Below are positions 37,303 through 46,942 of a stretch of DNA of 64,000 nt, in pieces. Made by a program: the position numbers and the translations under genes. This DNA is from Labrenzia sp. THAF82 (GTDB lineage: Bacteria > Pseudomonadota > Alphaproteobacteria > Rhizobiales > Stappiaceae), in contig NZ_CP045354.1 of NCBI RefSeq assembly GCF_009363435.1, forward strand, positions 3,686,501 to 3,750,500, given 5' to 3'. Within the stretch, counting starts at the first letter, position 1. Each line of letters starts with the position of its first letter. Below the pieces are notes generated by a model, which was not told the DNA's origin, did no database searches, and saw only the letters and a list, made by a program, of their open reading frames with translations.

Positions 37303-40300
37303 GGTGCTGGTGTCTCCACGAGATTGGATTTCATGTCACTCAAGGCAGAATGGGTCGAATTGCGACGCGGCGTCCAGAGGCCGCGCTCAATTGCGTCCTG
37401 AAATCGGTCGAGCATTTCATTGAAACCTGCAGGATTGGCATCTTTAAGGAAATCTCGAACGGTTTCATCATCCAGGTATGCGTCGTAAAGCTGATCAAAG
37501 TGATGGTCCCCAACAGCATGTGTTGTGGCTGCGAACGCGAAGAGATAATCGAGCGTGGCAACCATCTCAAATGCCCCTTTGTAACCGTGGCGCATGACAC
37601 CACGAATCCATTTCGGGTTTGCGGCACGGGCCCGGACGACACGGCCCAACTCTTCCGTCAATGAACGAACCACCGGACGTTCGGGCCGGGAATGATCATT
37701 GTGATAAATCTTGGGGTCTTTTTCAGACAGCGTTTCAACCGTCGCGGCCAGCCCACCTTCGAACTGGTAATAGTCATCGCTGTCGAGCAGATCATGCTCC
37801 CGGTTGTCCTGATTGTGAAGAACGGCATCAACGGACCGCAGGCGCTTTTCCAAATCTGGGCGCGCGCCTGTCCCTTCGGCGCCGCCGCCATAAGCATATC
37901 CGCCCCAGCTCAGAAACACGTCTGCAAAATCTGCTCGTTTCTGCCAAATGCCCTCATCAATAAGCGCTTGAAGACCTGCACCATAAGCCCCTGGTTTGGA
38001 CCCGAACACTCTGAAGCCCGCTCGTTGAGCCGCCGTATTCTCGTCCAGACCGTCTTCAACGAGGCGTCTCGTCTCATCTTTCATACGCGAAGCGACGGGG
38101 TTTGCGACCTCTGGTTCATTGAGTGCACCAACCGCTCTAACCGCGCTGTCGAACAGATCCATTTGGTGCGGAAATGCGTCTCTAAAGAAGCCTGAAACTC
38201 TCAATGTCACATCGATACGTGGACGCCCGAGTTCTGACAGTTTGAGAATTTCAAATCCCGTAACGCGACCCGAGCCGGTCTCCCAAACGGGTTTTGCTCC
38301 AATCAGAGCCAATGCCTGCGCGATATCGTCTCCTCCGGTGCGCATGTTCGCAGTGCCCCAACAAGTCAACACCAGGGATGAGGGCCACTCGCCCTCCTCC
38401 TGAAAATAGCGTTCCGCAATCAACTGAGCGGACTTCTGACCAAGCCGCCAGGCAGTTTCGGTTGGAACGGCCCGAACATCGACGGAGTAGAAATTCTTGC
38501 CTGTCGGCAGAACGTCCGGCCGGCCTCTCGAAGGTGCACCAGACGGCCCTGGCTCTACGAACCCTCCAGAGAGCGACGTTAACACCGCGGCGATTTCGGC
38601 ATTCCCAGACCCGCAAACCGAAGGCCGAAGGGTTTCATTGACCTCACGAAGAGCCGCGTTCGTCGATATCCAGTCTTCTGGCGCATCCGAATTGCCGGAT
38701 ATCAGTCGCTGGGCTAGCACCTCAATTCGCTCGACAGTGTCACCGTTGGAACGCCAGGCGGAGGCAAGCACATCTTGAAGCAGTTTGGGCCTAAAGTTGG
38801 TCCAGGCCTCGGAAAAGTCGCAGTCGAGGGGATCAAAGTCGCCAAACCCAAGGTCTTTTGCGATGGCTCTCTGAAGGCTCTCGTCTGCAGGGCTGGCCCC
38901 GCGTGGCACTCTTGCAAGTGCTGCCAGGAGATCGGTCAACTGTTCTCCGTCCGGGCTTACTCCAAGAATATGAAGTCCGTCTCGGATCTGCAGCTCCTTT
39001 AAGTCGCACAAATGCGCGTCCAAACGCGCCAAACGCGTTTCCTCGTCCATTTCGTCAGAAAGGCCGATATCCTTGTCGAGCCCATGACGTGCTGCGGCAT
39101 CCAGAATGTCGCCGGTCAGTGCTTTCAAGCGGCGCGGATCCACGCCGCTGGCGAGATAATACTCATCCAGGAGTGTCTCCATCTCTTCCGCAACGCCGTG
39201 GCTTTCAGCCCGCGTCAAAGCTGGCGTCAAATGATCGACAATGACGGCAGATGCCCGTCTTTTTGCCTGCGCCCCCTCACCCGGATCGTTGACAATGAAT
39301 GGATAGATGTTTGGCACCGGCCCAAGCACTGCTTCGGGAAAGCAGTTTGCCGAAAGAGCTAGCGCCTTTCCGGGCAACCATTCCAGATTTCCATGTTTGC
39401 CCAGATGAATGACAGCATCCACGCCAAAGGAACATCGCAGCCAGAAATAGAAGGCGAAATAGTTATGCGGCGGTACAAGGTCCGGATCGTGATACGTTTC
39501 CTTTGGATCAATGTTGTAACCACGCGCCGGTTGAATACCGACAACCTGATTGCCAAACCTGTGTAGACCCAAGCGGAATTTGCCGTCTGCTACGTGTGGG
39601 TCGTCTTCAGGTTGTCCCCAACGCTCAAGAACTGAACGCCTCACATCATCAGACAGCCGCGCAAAGGCCGATTGGTAGTCGTTCAGGTCAATTTCCTGAA
39701 ACGCCATTTTGTCAGAACGTTTATCAAGAGAATTGGTGACCCCACTTGTCAGTGTCTCCATCAGGGCAGCGGAACTTTTTGGGGCTTCGCCGGTATCAAA
39801 TCCGGCATTGTTCAATGCTTCCAGAACTTTGACACAGGATGCGGGTGTGTCCAGGCCAACTCCATTGGCAAGACGACCGTCCTTGTTGGGGTAATTTGCC
39901 AGGATCAGTGCGGTCTTTTTCTCTGCCTTAGGCTTTTTGCCAAGCTTCGCCCAATTTGCCGCCAAGTCCGCAACAAAGGTGATTCGATCAGGCACGGGTG
40001 TGAATTTGACGGGTGTTGATTGCGTCGCCTCGTCGAAAACGCCCTCTTCCTTGAACGACACGGCTCGGCTCAAGATACGCCCGTCTATTTCCGGCAACAC
40101 CACATGCATGGCGAGGTCACGAATGGAAAGACCTTGATCGCTTTCTTCCCATCCCTCCTTTGAGGAAGACGAAAAGACGACCTGCAATACGGGCTTGCCC
40201 GGTCGATCCAATGGCGTGGGCTGATGCGGCGCCCCTGCCTTCGAAACGGCGAATGCTGTGCCGTTCAGAACGACGTCCGGTCGCGCGTCGGCGAAGAGGC

Positions 40301-41057
40301 TCTCCAGCACGGCAACGGATTCTGCTTCCTTCAGGCTCGAAACAAAAACCGGCATCGCGTTGACGCCTGCTTTGTCCAGGGCATCAACCAGGGCGTCGAC
40401 CGGAGCAGTCTGGGCACCTTGTACAAGTGCGCGGTAGAAGGTGATGGCAGCCAGCGGCCTGGCCTGATCATGCCAGGTCGACTTCAAGGTGCTCAGATCC
40501 GGGGATGCGTGTCCGGGAAGATAAAGACCGGCACGCGGAAGAGGAACTGGCTGGGCGGGTTCTTCAGAATCTCCGATCAGGAATGCACAAAAGCGCAGAG
40601 CATTGGCATAGTTTTCAGATCCGCCCTCAACACAATACCGCCAAAACCGATGAACGTCTTCAACAGGCCTTGTTGACCGCCCACTGAGATCGGCATCCCA
40701 TTTGTCGTCACCGGGAACAACAATCAGTTCAATGCCGCTCGCGCGTATTTCTTCTTCAAACCTTTCAAGACCATAGCGCCAATATTCGACACCACCCAGG
40801 ACTCTCAAGACAACAAGGCGCGCGTCGCGGACTGTTTGCTCGGCATAAAGATCAACCGAGTAGGGATGCGACAGCGCCATCAGATTCGCCAGCCGCAAGG
40901 TTGCCCTGTCCGTCCCTAGCATTGCGTGGGCAGCTGCAAAGCTGCCCAATTCCGTATCTGCTGCGGAGAGAAAGAGTATATCGGCTGGAGACTGACCAAG
41001 GTCGACTGCGTCTCCACCGTCGTCAATCCGGCGTGTCTGGCTGGCTAAGATATGCAT
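37299..41057 (-). CDS. cobN: cobaltochelatase subunit CobN
   Basis: 1252-residue large subunit of the ATP-dependent aerobic cobaltochelatase (CobNST) that inserts cobalt into hydrogenobyrinic diamide. Family sequence is seen throughout: LANYPNKDGRLANGVGLDTP, the LPPHNYFAFY-type segment (DLVPPHNYFAFYFWL), VIHLGKHGNLEWLPGKALALS, and near the end VFLSWGGYAYGGGAEG and ANPKWIRGVMRHGYKGAFEM. CobS and CobT are not in the window. It follows cobW by 32 bp. Confidence 0.97.
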   Translation of the reverse strand: MHILASQTRRIDDGGDAVDLGQSPADILFLSAADTELGSFAAAHAMLGTDRATLRLANLMALSHPYSVDLYAEQTVRDARLVVLRVLGGVEYWRYGLERFEEEIRASGIELIVVPGDDKWDADLSGRSTRPVEDVHRFWRYCVEGGSENYANALRFCAFLIGDSEEPAQPVPLPRAGLYLPGHASPDLSTLKSTWHDQARPLAAITFYRALVQGAQTAPVDALVDALDKAGVNAMPVFVSSLKEAESVAVLESLFADARPDVVLNGTAFAVSKAGAPHQPTPLDRPGKPVLQVVFSSSSKEGWEESDQGLSIRDLAMHVVLPEIDGRILSRAVSFKEEGVFDEATQSTPVKFTPVPDRITFVADLAANWAKLGKKPKAEKKTALILANYPNKDGRLANGVGLDTPASCVKVLEALNNAGFDTGEAPKSSAALMETLTSGVTNSLDKRSDKMAFQEIDLNDYQSAFARLSDDVRRSVLERWGQPEDDPHVADGKFRLGLHRFGNQVVGIQPARGYNIDPKETYHDPDLVPPHNYFAFYFWLRCSFGVDAVIHLGKHGNLEWLPGKALALSANCFPEAVLGPVPNIYPFIVNDPGEGAQAKRRASAVIVDHLTPALTRAESHGVAEEMETLLDEYYLASGVDPRRLKALTGDILDAAARHGLDKDIGLSDEMDEETRLARLDAHLCDLKELQIRDGLHILGVSPDGEQLTDLLAALARVPRGASPADESLQRAIAKDLGFGDFDPLDCDFSEAWTNFRPKLLQDVLASAWRSNGDTVERIEVLAQRLISGNSDAPEDWISTNAALREVNETLRPSVCGSGNAEIAAVLTSLSGGFVEPGPSGAPSRGRPDVLPTGKNFYSVDVRAVPTETAWRLGQKSAQLIAERYFQEEGEWPSSLVLTCWGTANMRTGGDDIAQALALIGAKPVWETGSGRVTGFEILKLSELGRPRIDVTLRVSGFFRDAFPHQMDLFDSAVRAVGALNEPEVANPVASRMKDETRRLVEDGLDENTAAQRAGFRVFGSKPGAYGAGLQALIDEGIWQKRADFADVFLSWGGYAYGGGAEGTGARPDLEKRLRSVDAVLHNQDNREHDLLDSDDYYQFEGGLAATVETLSEKDPKIYHNDHSRPERPVVRSLTEELGRVVRARAANPKWIRGVMRHGYKGAFEMVATLDYLFAFAATTHAVGDHHFDQLYDAYLDDETVRDFLKDANPAGFNEMLDRFQDAIERGLWTPRRNSTHSALSDMKSNLVETPAP

Positions 41058-41089
41058 GTCTTTTGGCTGTGCCTGTGCTTTCCTGGCCT

Positions 41090-42187
41090 TTAGGCGGCGG
41101 CCTTCAAACCACCGAGAACAGATCTGACAGCATCAAGATCCAGTCCCTTCAGACCAATCACAACCAGACGGCCTGAACTTTCTGCACCCGCAGCAAACCA
41201 GGTCTCAACCCTTGGCCCAACGGCTTGCACCATGGCAGGTGCTGCTTTTCCATCAATTTCGACGGCACCTTTGATCCTGAGTACACCCTTCAACGACATT
41301 GCTTCCAGGACTTTGTCCTCGGCTTGCTTCAAACTGGCGAATGCGGAAACCGGGAGGACATGGCTTTCGAAATCATCATGGTGGTGATGATCATGATGAT
41401 GGTGGTCCCCATCTTCGTGGTCATGGGCATGGTCGTGGTGATGGTGGTGATGCTCGTGTCGTCCGGACATGTCATCTTCTGCTGCAGATCCACGGCCGAG
41501 CAGCACTTCAATCGGAAGAGTACCTTTTTCCGACGATACAATGTGAACCGCCGAACGCACATCTTTGGCAATTCGACCATGCACGCTGTCCAAGGCAGTT
41601 TCAGAAACGAGGTCGGCTTTGTTGAGCACGACCAGATCCGCGCAACGTAGCTGATCATGAAAGAGTTCTTCGACCGGGCTTTCATGATCGAGGGCCTCAT
41701 CAGCCGCGCGCTGCGCTTCCAGAGCGTCTTCATCCAGCGCAATCCGTCCTTCTGCCAAGGCCGCGGCATCAAGCACGGTGACAACACCGTCGACAGTCAC
41801 CTTTGGCTTCACACTTGGCCAGGAAAACGCCCGTACGAGCGGTTGAGGCAACGCCAGACCAGAAGTCTCGATGACGATATGTTCGGGCGGCGTCTCGCGC
41901 GCAAGCAACATTTCCATCGTTGGGAGGAAATCGTCTGCAACTGTGCAGCAAATACATCCATTGGTCAGCTCGACCACTTCTTCAGCCTCACAATCGGGGT
42001 CCGCGCAGCCATTCACCAACGACCCATCAAAGCCCATGTCGCCAAACTCATTGACAATCAGAGCGATTCGCTTGCCGCCAGCATTTTGCAACAGATTGCG
42101 AATAAGCGTGGTTTTCCCGGCACCCAGAAACCCGGTGACGATTGTAGCCGGGATTTTTGTGCCCGGAGTTCCAAAGGAGGCGGTCAT
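41090..42187 (-). CDS. cobW: CobW GTP-dependent metal chaperone (COG0523)
   Basis: 365 residues, G3E GTPase. Seen: P-loop VTGFLGAGKTTLIRNLL, the metal-binding CxCC motif in NGCICCTVADDF, LNKADLV as the guanine-specificity motif, and a C-terminal CobW_C domain. Between them lies a very His-rich loop, about 19 His in some 33 residues with Asp, a likely metal buffer. It probably supplies cobalt to CobN, encoded next. The ATG overlaps the cobU stop. Confidence 0.94.
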   Translation of the reverse strand: MTASFGTPGTKIPATIVTGFLGAGKTTLIRNLLQNAGGKRIALIVNEFGDMGFDGSLVNGCADPDCEAEEVVELTNGCICCTVADDFLPTMEMLLARETPPEHIVIETSGLALPQPLVRAFSWPSVKPKVTVDGVVTVLDAAALAEGRIALDEDALEAQRAADEALDHESPVEELFHDQLRCADLVVLNKADLVSETALDSVHGRIAKDVRSAVHIVSSEKGTLPIEVLLGRGSAAEDDMSGRHEHHHHHHDHAHDHEDGDHHHHDHHHHDDFESHVLPVSAFASLKQAEDKVLEAMSLKGVLRIKGAVEIDGKAAPAMVQAVGPRVETWFAAGAESSGRLVVIGLKGLDLDAVRSVLGGLKAAA

Positions 42188-42735
42188 AGTTTGATGTCCG
42201 GTTGAGAGTTAGGTTTCAATATCATTGGCAAACCAGCCGCTACGAAAACGACTGTTTCACAGACTTTCGCCATATCCTGATTGAGACGGCCTTGTGCATC
42301 TCGAAACGACCTGGAAAGTCGGTTCTCCGGCACGATTCCCATGCCGACTTCATTTGAGACAAAGACGCACGGTCCTTGCAGCGACGCAACGACCTCGCAC
42401 AAATGTGCGGTTTCGGCGACGACGTCTTTTTCAGCAAAATAAAGATTGGAAAGCCAAAGCGTCAGGCAATCCACAAGGACGACTGTGTTCGGGAGGCATT
42501 CTCTTTGAAGCACGGAGGACAGGTCAGTCTGTTCTTCGATCGTTTTCCAAGATGGTCCGCGCTGATTACGATGAGCATCGATCCGGCTTTCCATCTCGGC
42601 GTCGAACGCCGCGCCTGTCGCGACATAAATCTTGTCCAGGCCCGCGCCTGCCACAATATGCTCGGCAAATCGGCTTTTTCCAGAGCGTGCTCCGCCAAGG
42701 ACAAGGGTGGCCCGGGAAGTATCTTTGTGCGTCAA
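42184..42735 (-). CDS. cobU: adenosylcobinamide kinase / guanylyltransferase
   Basis: 183 residues (also named CobP). The bifunctional enzyme phosphorylates adenosylcobinamide and transfers GMP to it. Seen: P-loop VLGGARSGKS near the N-terminus, YVATGAAFDAEM, VLVDCLTLWLSNL, VSNEVGMGIVPE. The start is a TTG at 42735 with GGGAG about 6 nt upstream. A frame open to 42870 runs into the cobalamin riboswitch and is not coding. First gene of the riboswitch-controlled operon. Confidence 0.92.
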   Translation of the reverse strand: MTHKDTSRATLVLGGARSGKSRFAEHIVAGAGLDKIYVATGAAFDAEMESRIDAHRNQRGPSWKTIEEQTDLSSVLQRECLPNTVVLVDCLTLWLSNLYFAEKDVVAETAHLCEVVASLQGPCVFVSNEVGMGIVPENRLSRSFRDAQGRLNQDMAKVCETVVFVAAGLPMILKPNSQPDIKL

Positions 42736-42779
42736 TCCAGTCTCCCAGCCGTCCGCCCGACAGCACAAAAGGGTTGCAT

Positions 42780-42971
42780 GATCGACGGCCGGTCTCCTGG
42801 CTTGCGGCTCGGCGCGTTTTGCGCCCCTTCCCGGTCTCTTCGACCAGTGGGTTTTCGCGCAAACGCTCACCGCTTACAGTTGCGGGGGCAGCTCCGGTTT
42901 ATGGCAATTAGCCGGCACCGGATTCCCGTTTCATCCGGATCAGGCCTGACCTTCTCCGGAACCGTCAGATC
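42780..42971 (-). ncRNA. cobalamin riboswitch
   Basis: Minus-strand leader with the conserved aptamer parts in order: the GATGAAACGGGAA stretch, CCGGTGC, the GCTGCCCCCGCAACTGTAAGCG core, and the B12 box GCCAGGAGACCGGCC at 42786-42800. A P1 stem closes it: GATCTGACGG (42971-42962) pairs with CCGTCGATC (42788-42780) with one bulged T. It ends 45 nt before the cobU start and should shut the cob operon when adenosylcobalamin is plentiful, probably through the cobU ribosome site. Confidence 0.93.
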
Positions 42972-43304
42972 CTTCCTAACCTTATCCGGTTCACGGCACA
43001 AGCACTGGTGTTATCGCTTCAGCAAAATGATCAATTCCAGTCAGCGCGGCACCTTATGTCCCCACCTTCGTGAACATCGCTGACTTCACGGGACCAAAAG
43101 AACATTGCAAGGCCATCCTAGATTGGAGAATGAAAAGCTGGCTACAGCGATTACTTGTCTGAAAAATATAAGGTTTTCCACACGAGCAACAAAAAAATGT
43201 CGGCTCGATGAAAAAATAGGCCTTTGGGGCTTGGCAAACGGAGCAAGCCTTTGATATACGCATCTCCACCGACGGGGCATCGTTGCTGGCCCCGAGCGTG
43301 GTGA

Positions 43305-43380
43305 TCCCCAGTAGCTCAGTTGGTAGAGCAAGCGACTGTTAATCGCTGGGTCGCTGGTTCGAGTCCGGCCTGGGGAGCCA
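43305..43380 (+). tRNA. tRNA-Asn (anticodon GTT)
   Basis: 76-nt cloverleaf. The acceptor TCCCCAG pairs with CTGGGGA, the discriminator is G and CCA is encoded. The anticodon GTT is at 43338-43340, the D arm is GCTCAGTTGGTAGAGC, and the T arm is around GGTTCGAGTCC. About 330 bp upstream, beyond the riboswitch, show nothing else. Confidence 0.97.
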
Positions 43381-43986
43381 TCCACCTTTTTCCTGAAAAT
43401 AGATCAATTTTAGCTTCCGAACTTGTGCATGGGTCAGGTGGTGCTTGGCTTGTCTCGCTATGGATGCAGGCGATTTCAGAGTCATTCGCTCAGCTGCAAG
43501 CTCTGCTCCATTTGGAGGCAGAAACACCTGCCGACGAGTGAACTTTACTGCGCGAAACCGGGACTTCTCAGTTAGCCTCTCGAGTTTGATGTTTAACGGG
43601 AGAAACCGGACAATCAAAAATTGAGCCACCATGTGGCGTTCAAGTTGCGATTACTTTGCATTTGCGATCTATAAGTGCAGTTCACAAACAAAATAATTAC
43701 GATGCTCCAAGTTATACATTTCTACCGTTCGAATTTTTTACTATTATTTTGTTTTCCTTCACGCGACATTTTATTAATTAAGAAAATTTAATACATTAAT
43801 TTATAGACGAACGAGCAGTTCAATTGATAGATGGATCGCGTGATAGGCGACCTGATCCGAACAACACGGTTAACCCTAAGAGAACAATTGCCTGAAATGG
43901 GCATTGAAAACCTGACAATTCAAGTTAACTCCTAAGTTGCGATTAGCAGGCTAACAAAAGAACGAAAATCACCTGCAGAGGGTTAG
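43381..43986. other. 606-bp gap without a gene, AT-rich in the middle
   Basis: No convincing coding sequence. The part from about 43680 to 43820 is visibly richer in A and T than the rest of the window, with runs such as TTTTATTAATTAAG. I found no repeat of the tRNA-Asn 3' end that would mark an integrated element. It must hold the promoter of the membrane sulfatase-like gene. Confidence 0.4.
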
Positions 43987-45723
43987 ATGCGACGGCTAAT
44001 AGATTTCTTTTTTGACCGAAGAATTATTGGACTTACGTTGCTCCTCGGGATGGCAGGTGTTGCGTTGGCAGAACGTATGGTCGTGACCCTGCCTATGGCA
44101 TATTTCATCACTTTTGCGATCATCGCCTTTTCGGTATTGCTGACCGGGCGGATCAAGACATCAATCTATTTCGGCTTGGCCGTCGTGGCACTGATCGCAT
44201 TTATCTCCTACGCCAAAATCAAATGGATGTCCGTGGCTCCGAATGTCGTGGATCTCTATTACTTCGCATTCAATCCCGGCACACTGGCATTCCTATTCGA
44301 TGGTTTCCTGCCACTTGTGATCGGCGTGATCGTGTTGTTTTTGGGGGCGTTGGCAGCACTTATCGTTTTTGGTTGGTTCGAGACACCTTCTTCGAAAAGC
44401 AGATGGAGAGCGCTGATTGCGCTTCCCCTGTGCGTCGCGCTTGCAATCGCATTTCAACCGCGCACCTTCAGCGGCGTCGAAGACCTGATGCGCTTTCGCT
44501 ACATCACTTCCGTGTTCACATCCATGAAGCATCTGGCAAACCTGGGAGACCCAATTCCGCTTCTGGAACTTCTAGACCGGGAAACAGCCGCTTTGGACAG
44601 CAGCGCTGAAACGCACGGTGTTTGCAAACAATTTGTGTCGAAGCCCGACATTCTGGTTGTTCAGTCAGAGTCGATCGTTCCACCCGAAATATTTTATGAC
44701 GGAAAAATTCCAGAAGAGTTGAAAGGAGCCTTCAACGGTCCGGACGAAACACTTCGGCCCCTAAAAGTCGAGACCTTTTCAGGTGGGACCTGGATTACAA
44801 CAGCAGGTTTCGTTTCCGGCTTGCCGATAACCGACCTTGGTTGGTTGACCAGCTACTCAAATTTCATTCTGGAAGGGCGAATCGGGCAGTCTCTTGTCCA
44901 GTATCTTTCCGATTGCGGATACCACACGGTTTTCCTGTCGCCACTCCACTACTCCTTCGTCAATGAAGGTCGTTTTATGGAGTCGATTGGATTTGAGACG
45001 TTTATCGATCAGCACGACATGAAAGCGCCGTCGACGCAAGAATCCGATTCCTTTTACTATGACAAAGCGCTCACCGTTCTTAAGGACCATCGGGAAAACG
45101 ACGACCGACCGATCTTTATGTTTGTTCTGACCATGTCTGCCCATTCACCTTGGAACTACAGAATGGAACCAGACCGGACTGTCGCCGGAGAGCCATTTAG
45201 TCCGGACAGCGAGATCAATGAGTACTTCAGACGCCTTGCCATAAGCCGCGAAGACCTGGGACAATTCATCGAACAGGTTGAAGCCCTTAGCCAACCAACC
45301 GTCGTTCTTGAATTCGGCGATCACCAGCCTGGTCTGACTTTGGATTTCTGGCGTCGCCGGGAAGGTCCAGCCCCGCTCGCCAACAAAGAGTCGGGTGCCT
45401 ACATGACTTCTTTCCAGGTTCGACCCCTAAAGACAGACCTTGCCGCACCAGTACCGTCTTTCGAGCGTCTGGACCTACAGTTTCTTGGTGTCACTCTTCT
45501 TGAAACAGCAGGGCTCCCCATGACGCCTATCCAGACAGATCTTCGCAACATGCGCGACGAGTGCATGGGTCTCTTTCAAACATGTGGAATCGAGGGGCGT
45601 CTGGATGCTCACTATGATTGCCGCGCCAACCAGCGTGTCTGCTCCAATGCACGCGTCAAATTCAAACAAAGCGGCGCGCGTAAACACGAGTATGCGCGGA
45701 CCGAAGCGGCAAACGTCAATTAG
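43987..45723 (+). CDS. membrane sulfatase / phosphoglycerol-transferase-like protein (LtaS/OpgB type)
   Basis: 578 residues. About five hydrophobic helices occupy the first ~160 residues, then a large alkaline-phosphatase-superfamily domain faces the periplasm. Seen: PDILVVQSES (metal Glu), the likely nucleophile Thr in FSGGTWITTAGFVSGLP, MSAHSPWNY, and the metal site EFGDHQPG. Relatives transfer phosphoglycerol or other head groups to periplasmic glucans or lipids; the acceptor here is unknown. The C-terminus has extra Cys-containing sequence. It stands alone; the aap genes converge on it. Confidence 0.82.
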   Translation: MRRLIDFFFDRRIIGLTLLLGMAGVALAERMVVTLPMAYFITFAIIAFSVLLTGRIKTSIYFGLAVVALIAFISYAKIKWMSVAPNVVDLYYFAFNPGTLAFLFDGFLPLVIGVIVLFLGALAALIVFGWFETPSSKSRWRALIALPLCVALAIAFQPRTFSGVEDLMRFRYITSVFTSMKHLANLGDPIPLLELLDRETAALDSSAETHGVCKQFVSKPDILVVQSESIVPPEIFYDGKIPEELKGAFNGPDETLRPLKVETFSGGTWITTAGFVSGLPITDLGWLTSYSNFILEGRIGQSLVQYLSDCGYHTVFLSPLHYSFVNEGRFMESIGFETFIDQHDMKAPSTQESDSFYYDKALTVLKDHRENDDRPIFMFVLTMSAHSPWNYRMEPDRTVAGEPFSPDSEINEYFRRLAISREDLGQFIEQVEALSQPTVVLEFGDHQPGLTLDFWRRREGPAPLANKESGAYMTSFQVRPLKTDLAAPVPSFERLDLQFLGVTLLETAGLPMTPIQTDLRNMRDECMGLFQTCGIEGRLDAHYDCRANQRVCSNARVKFKQSGARKHEYARTEAANVN

Positions 45724-45852
45724 ACACATGCAGATCGGGGTATCGCCCGTCGTAAATGCACTTCTCGGGCCGCTTCACAACGAAAAAAGCAGAGATCGAA
45801 CGTACGACCCCTGCAGATTTCATTCGACAATGGAAGAATGTCCTTTGCCGAC

Positions 45853-46941
45853 CTAGCGTTTGGCGACGGACATCCGTGCCTTCAAATACTCTCCATATTG
45901 GCTGAGCGAGAAGATGAAGATCCAATAGATCGCACCGACAAACGCGTAGACCTCGATATAGTAAGGCGCCCATTCGACGGTGCCGAAGGCCGCATTGGCA
46001 GATGCCAGGACATCAAAGAAACCGATGATGATCACAATCGCGGTCTCCTTGAACGTTACCACGACCATGTTGATCGTTGAGGGCAACGCATGGCGGAAAA
46101 CCTGCGGCATGACGATGCGGGACAGGATCTGAAACGATGTCAGTCCAAGCGCTTTGCCTGCCTCAAACTGTCCTTTCGGGATCGCCTGGAAGCCACCACG
46201 AAAAACCTCTGCCTGATAACACGCGAAAAACAGCGCAAAACCGACGATCACCCGCCAGATCTTGTCGCCATTCAACCAGTCTGGCAGAAGCAGCGGTATC
46301 ACGACGGCAGCAGCAAACAGAGTTGTCAGCAAAGGCAGCGAGCGAATGAAATCGATCAACAACGATGCCGCGCCTTTGACAGCCGGCAATCGTGATCGTC
46401 TCGCAAGCGCCAACAAAAGCCCCATCGGCATGCCAAGCAAAACGACCGCTGAGAACATGAACAGGGTGAGTGCCAAGCCACCCCATTGATCGGTGGTTAC
46501 CTGAGCCTGCCCAAGAAGGCTGCCATCCATCAGAAGGACGTAAGTTCCAAAACCAACAATCCAGAGTGTAACCAGTTTGCTGGTGCTCCAGAAGTGAGGC
46601 AGGCAAGACAGTACGACCGTTGCCACGATTGCTATGCATGCCAGCGTCGAACGCCAATGAAGGTCGTAAGGATAAAGTCCGAAGAGTATCAAACGGTGTC
46701 GCGCGGCAATGACCGACCAGCACGCCCCGCCTGCTTCAGCGCAGTGTTCAACGTCTTCAGCCCGCCAGACAGCGCTGAAGAGTGCCCAGTCCAGCAGCAT
46801 CCAGGCCATGTAAAGCATCAGACCAAAAATGAAGACGCTGGTTAGCGAGTCGCTTGGACTTCGGAAAGCACGTTTCTTTAAGGTTCTGACCAATTGGTCC
46901 CATCTGTCAGACGTGCCGGTGACTTCGCTCGCGATCGCCAT
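45853..46941 (-). CDS. aapM: amino-acid ABC transporter permease, AapM-like
   Basis: 362-residue permease of the general L-amino-acid (Aap) type, longer than ordinary HisM permeases because of extra N-terminal helices, as in AapM. The EAA loop is seen in GFQAIPKGQFEAGKALGLTSFQ. It begins 1 bp after the aapQ stop. No aapP ATPase gene follows: 130 bp later comes the convergent sulfatase-like gene. Confidence 0.88.
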   Translation of the reverse strand: MAIASEVTGTSDRWDQLVRTLKKRAFRSPSDSLTSVFIFGLMLYMAWMLLDWALFSAVWRAEDVEHCAEAGGACWSVIAARHRLILFGLYPYDLHWRSTLACIAIVATVVLSCLPHFWSTSKLVTLWIVGFGTYVLLMDGSLLGQAQVTTDQWGGLALTLFMFSAVVLLGMPMGLLLALARRSRLPAVKGAASLLIDFIRSLPLLTTLFAAAVVIPLLLPDWLNGDKIWRVIVGFALFFACYQAEVFRGGFQAIPKGQFEAGKALGLTSFQILSRIVMPQVFRHALPSTINMVVVTFKETAIVIIIGFFDVLASANAAFGTVEWAPYYIEVYAFVGAIYWIFIFSLSQYGEYLKARMSVAKR

Positions 46942-46942
46942 A

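Noticed and set aside
43086..43632. Minus-strand frames with SPGRTRTSDPA and PRPDSNQRPSD endings, and a plus-strand frame at 43320
   Set aside because: They overlap tRNA-Asn and are translations of the tRNA in other frames.
43305..43986. Integrated element at tRNA-Asn
   Set aside because: No integrase gene and no second copy of the tRNA 3' end in the window.
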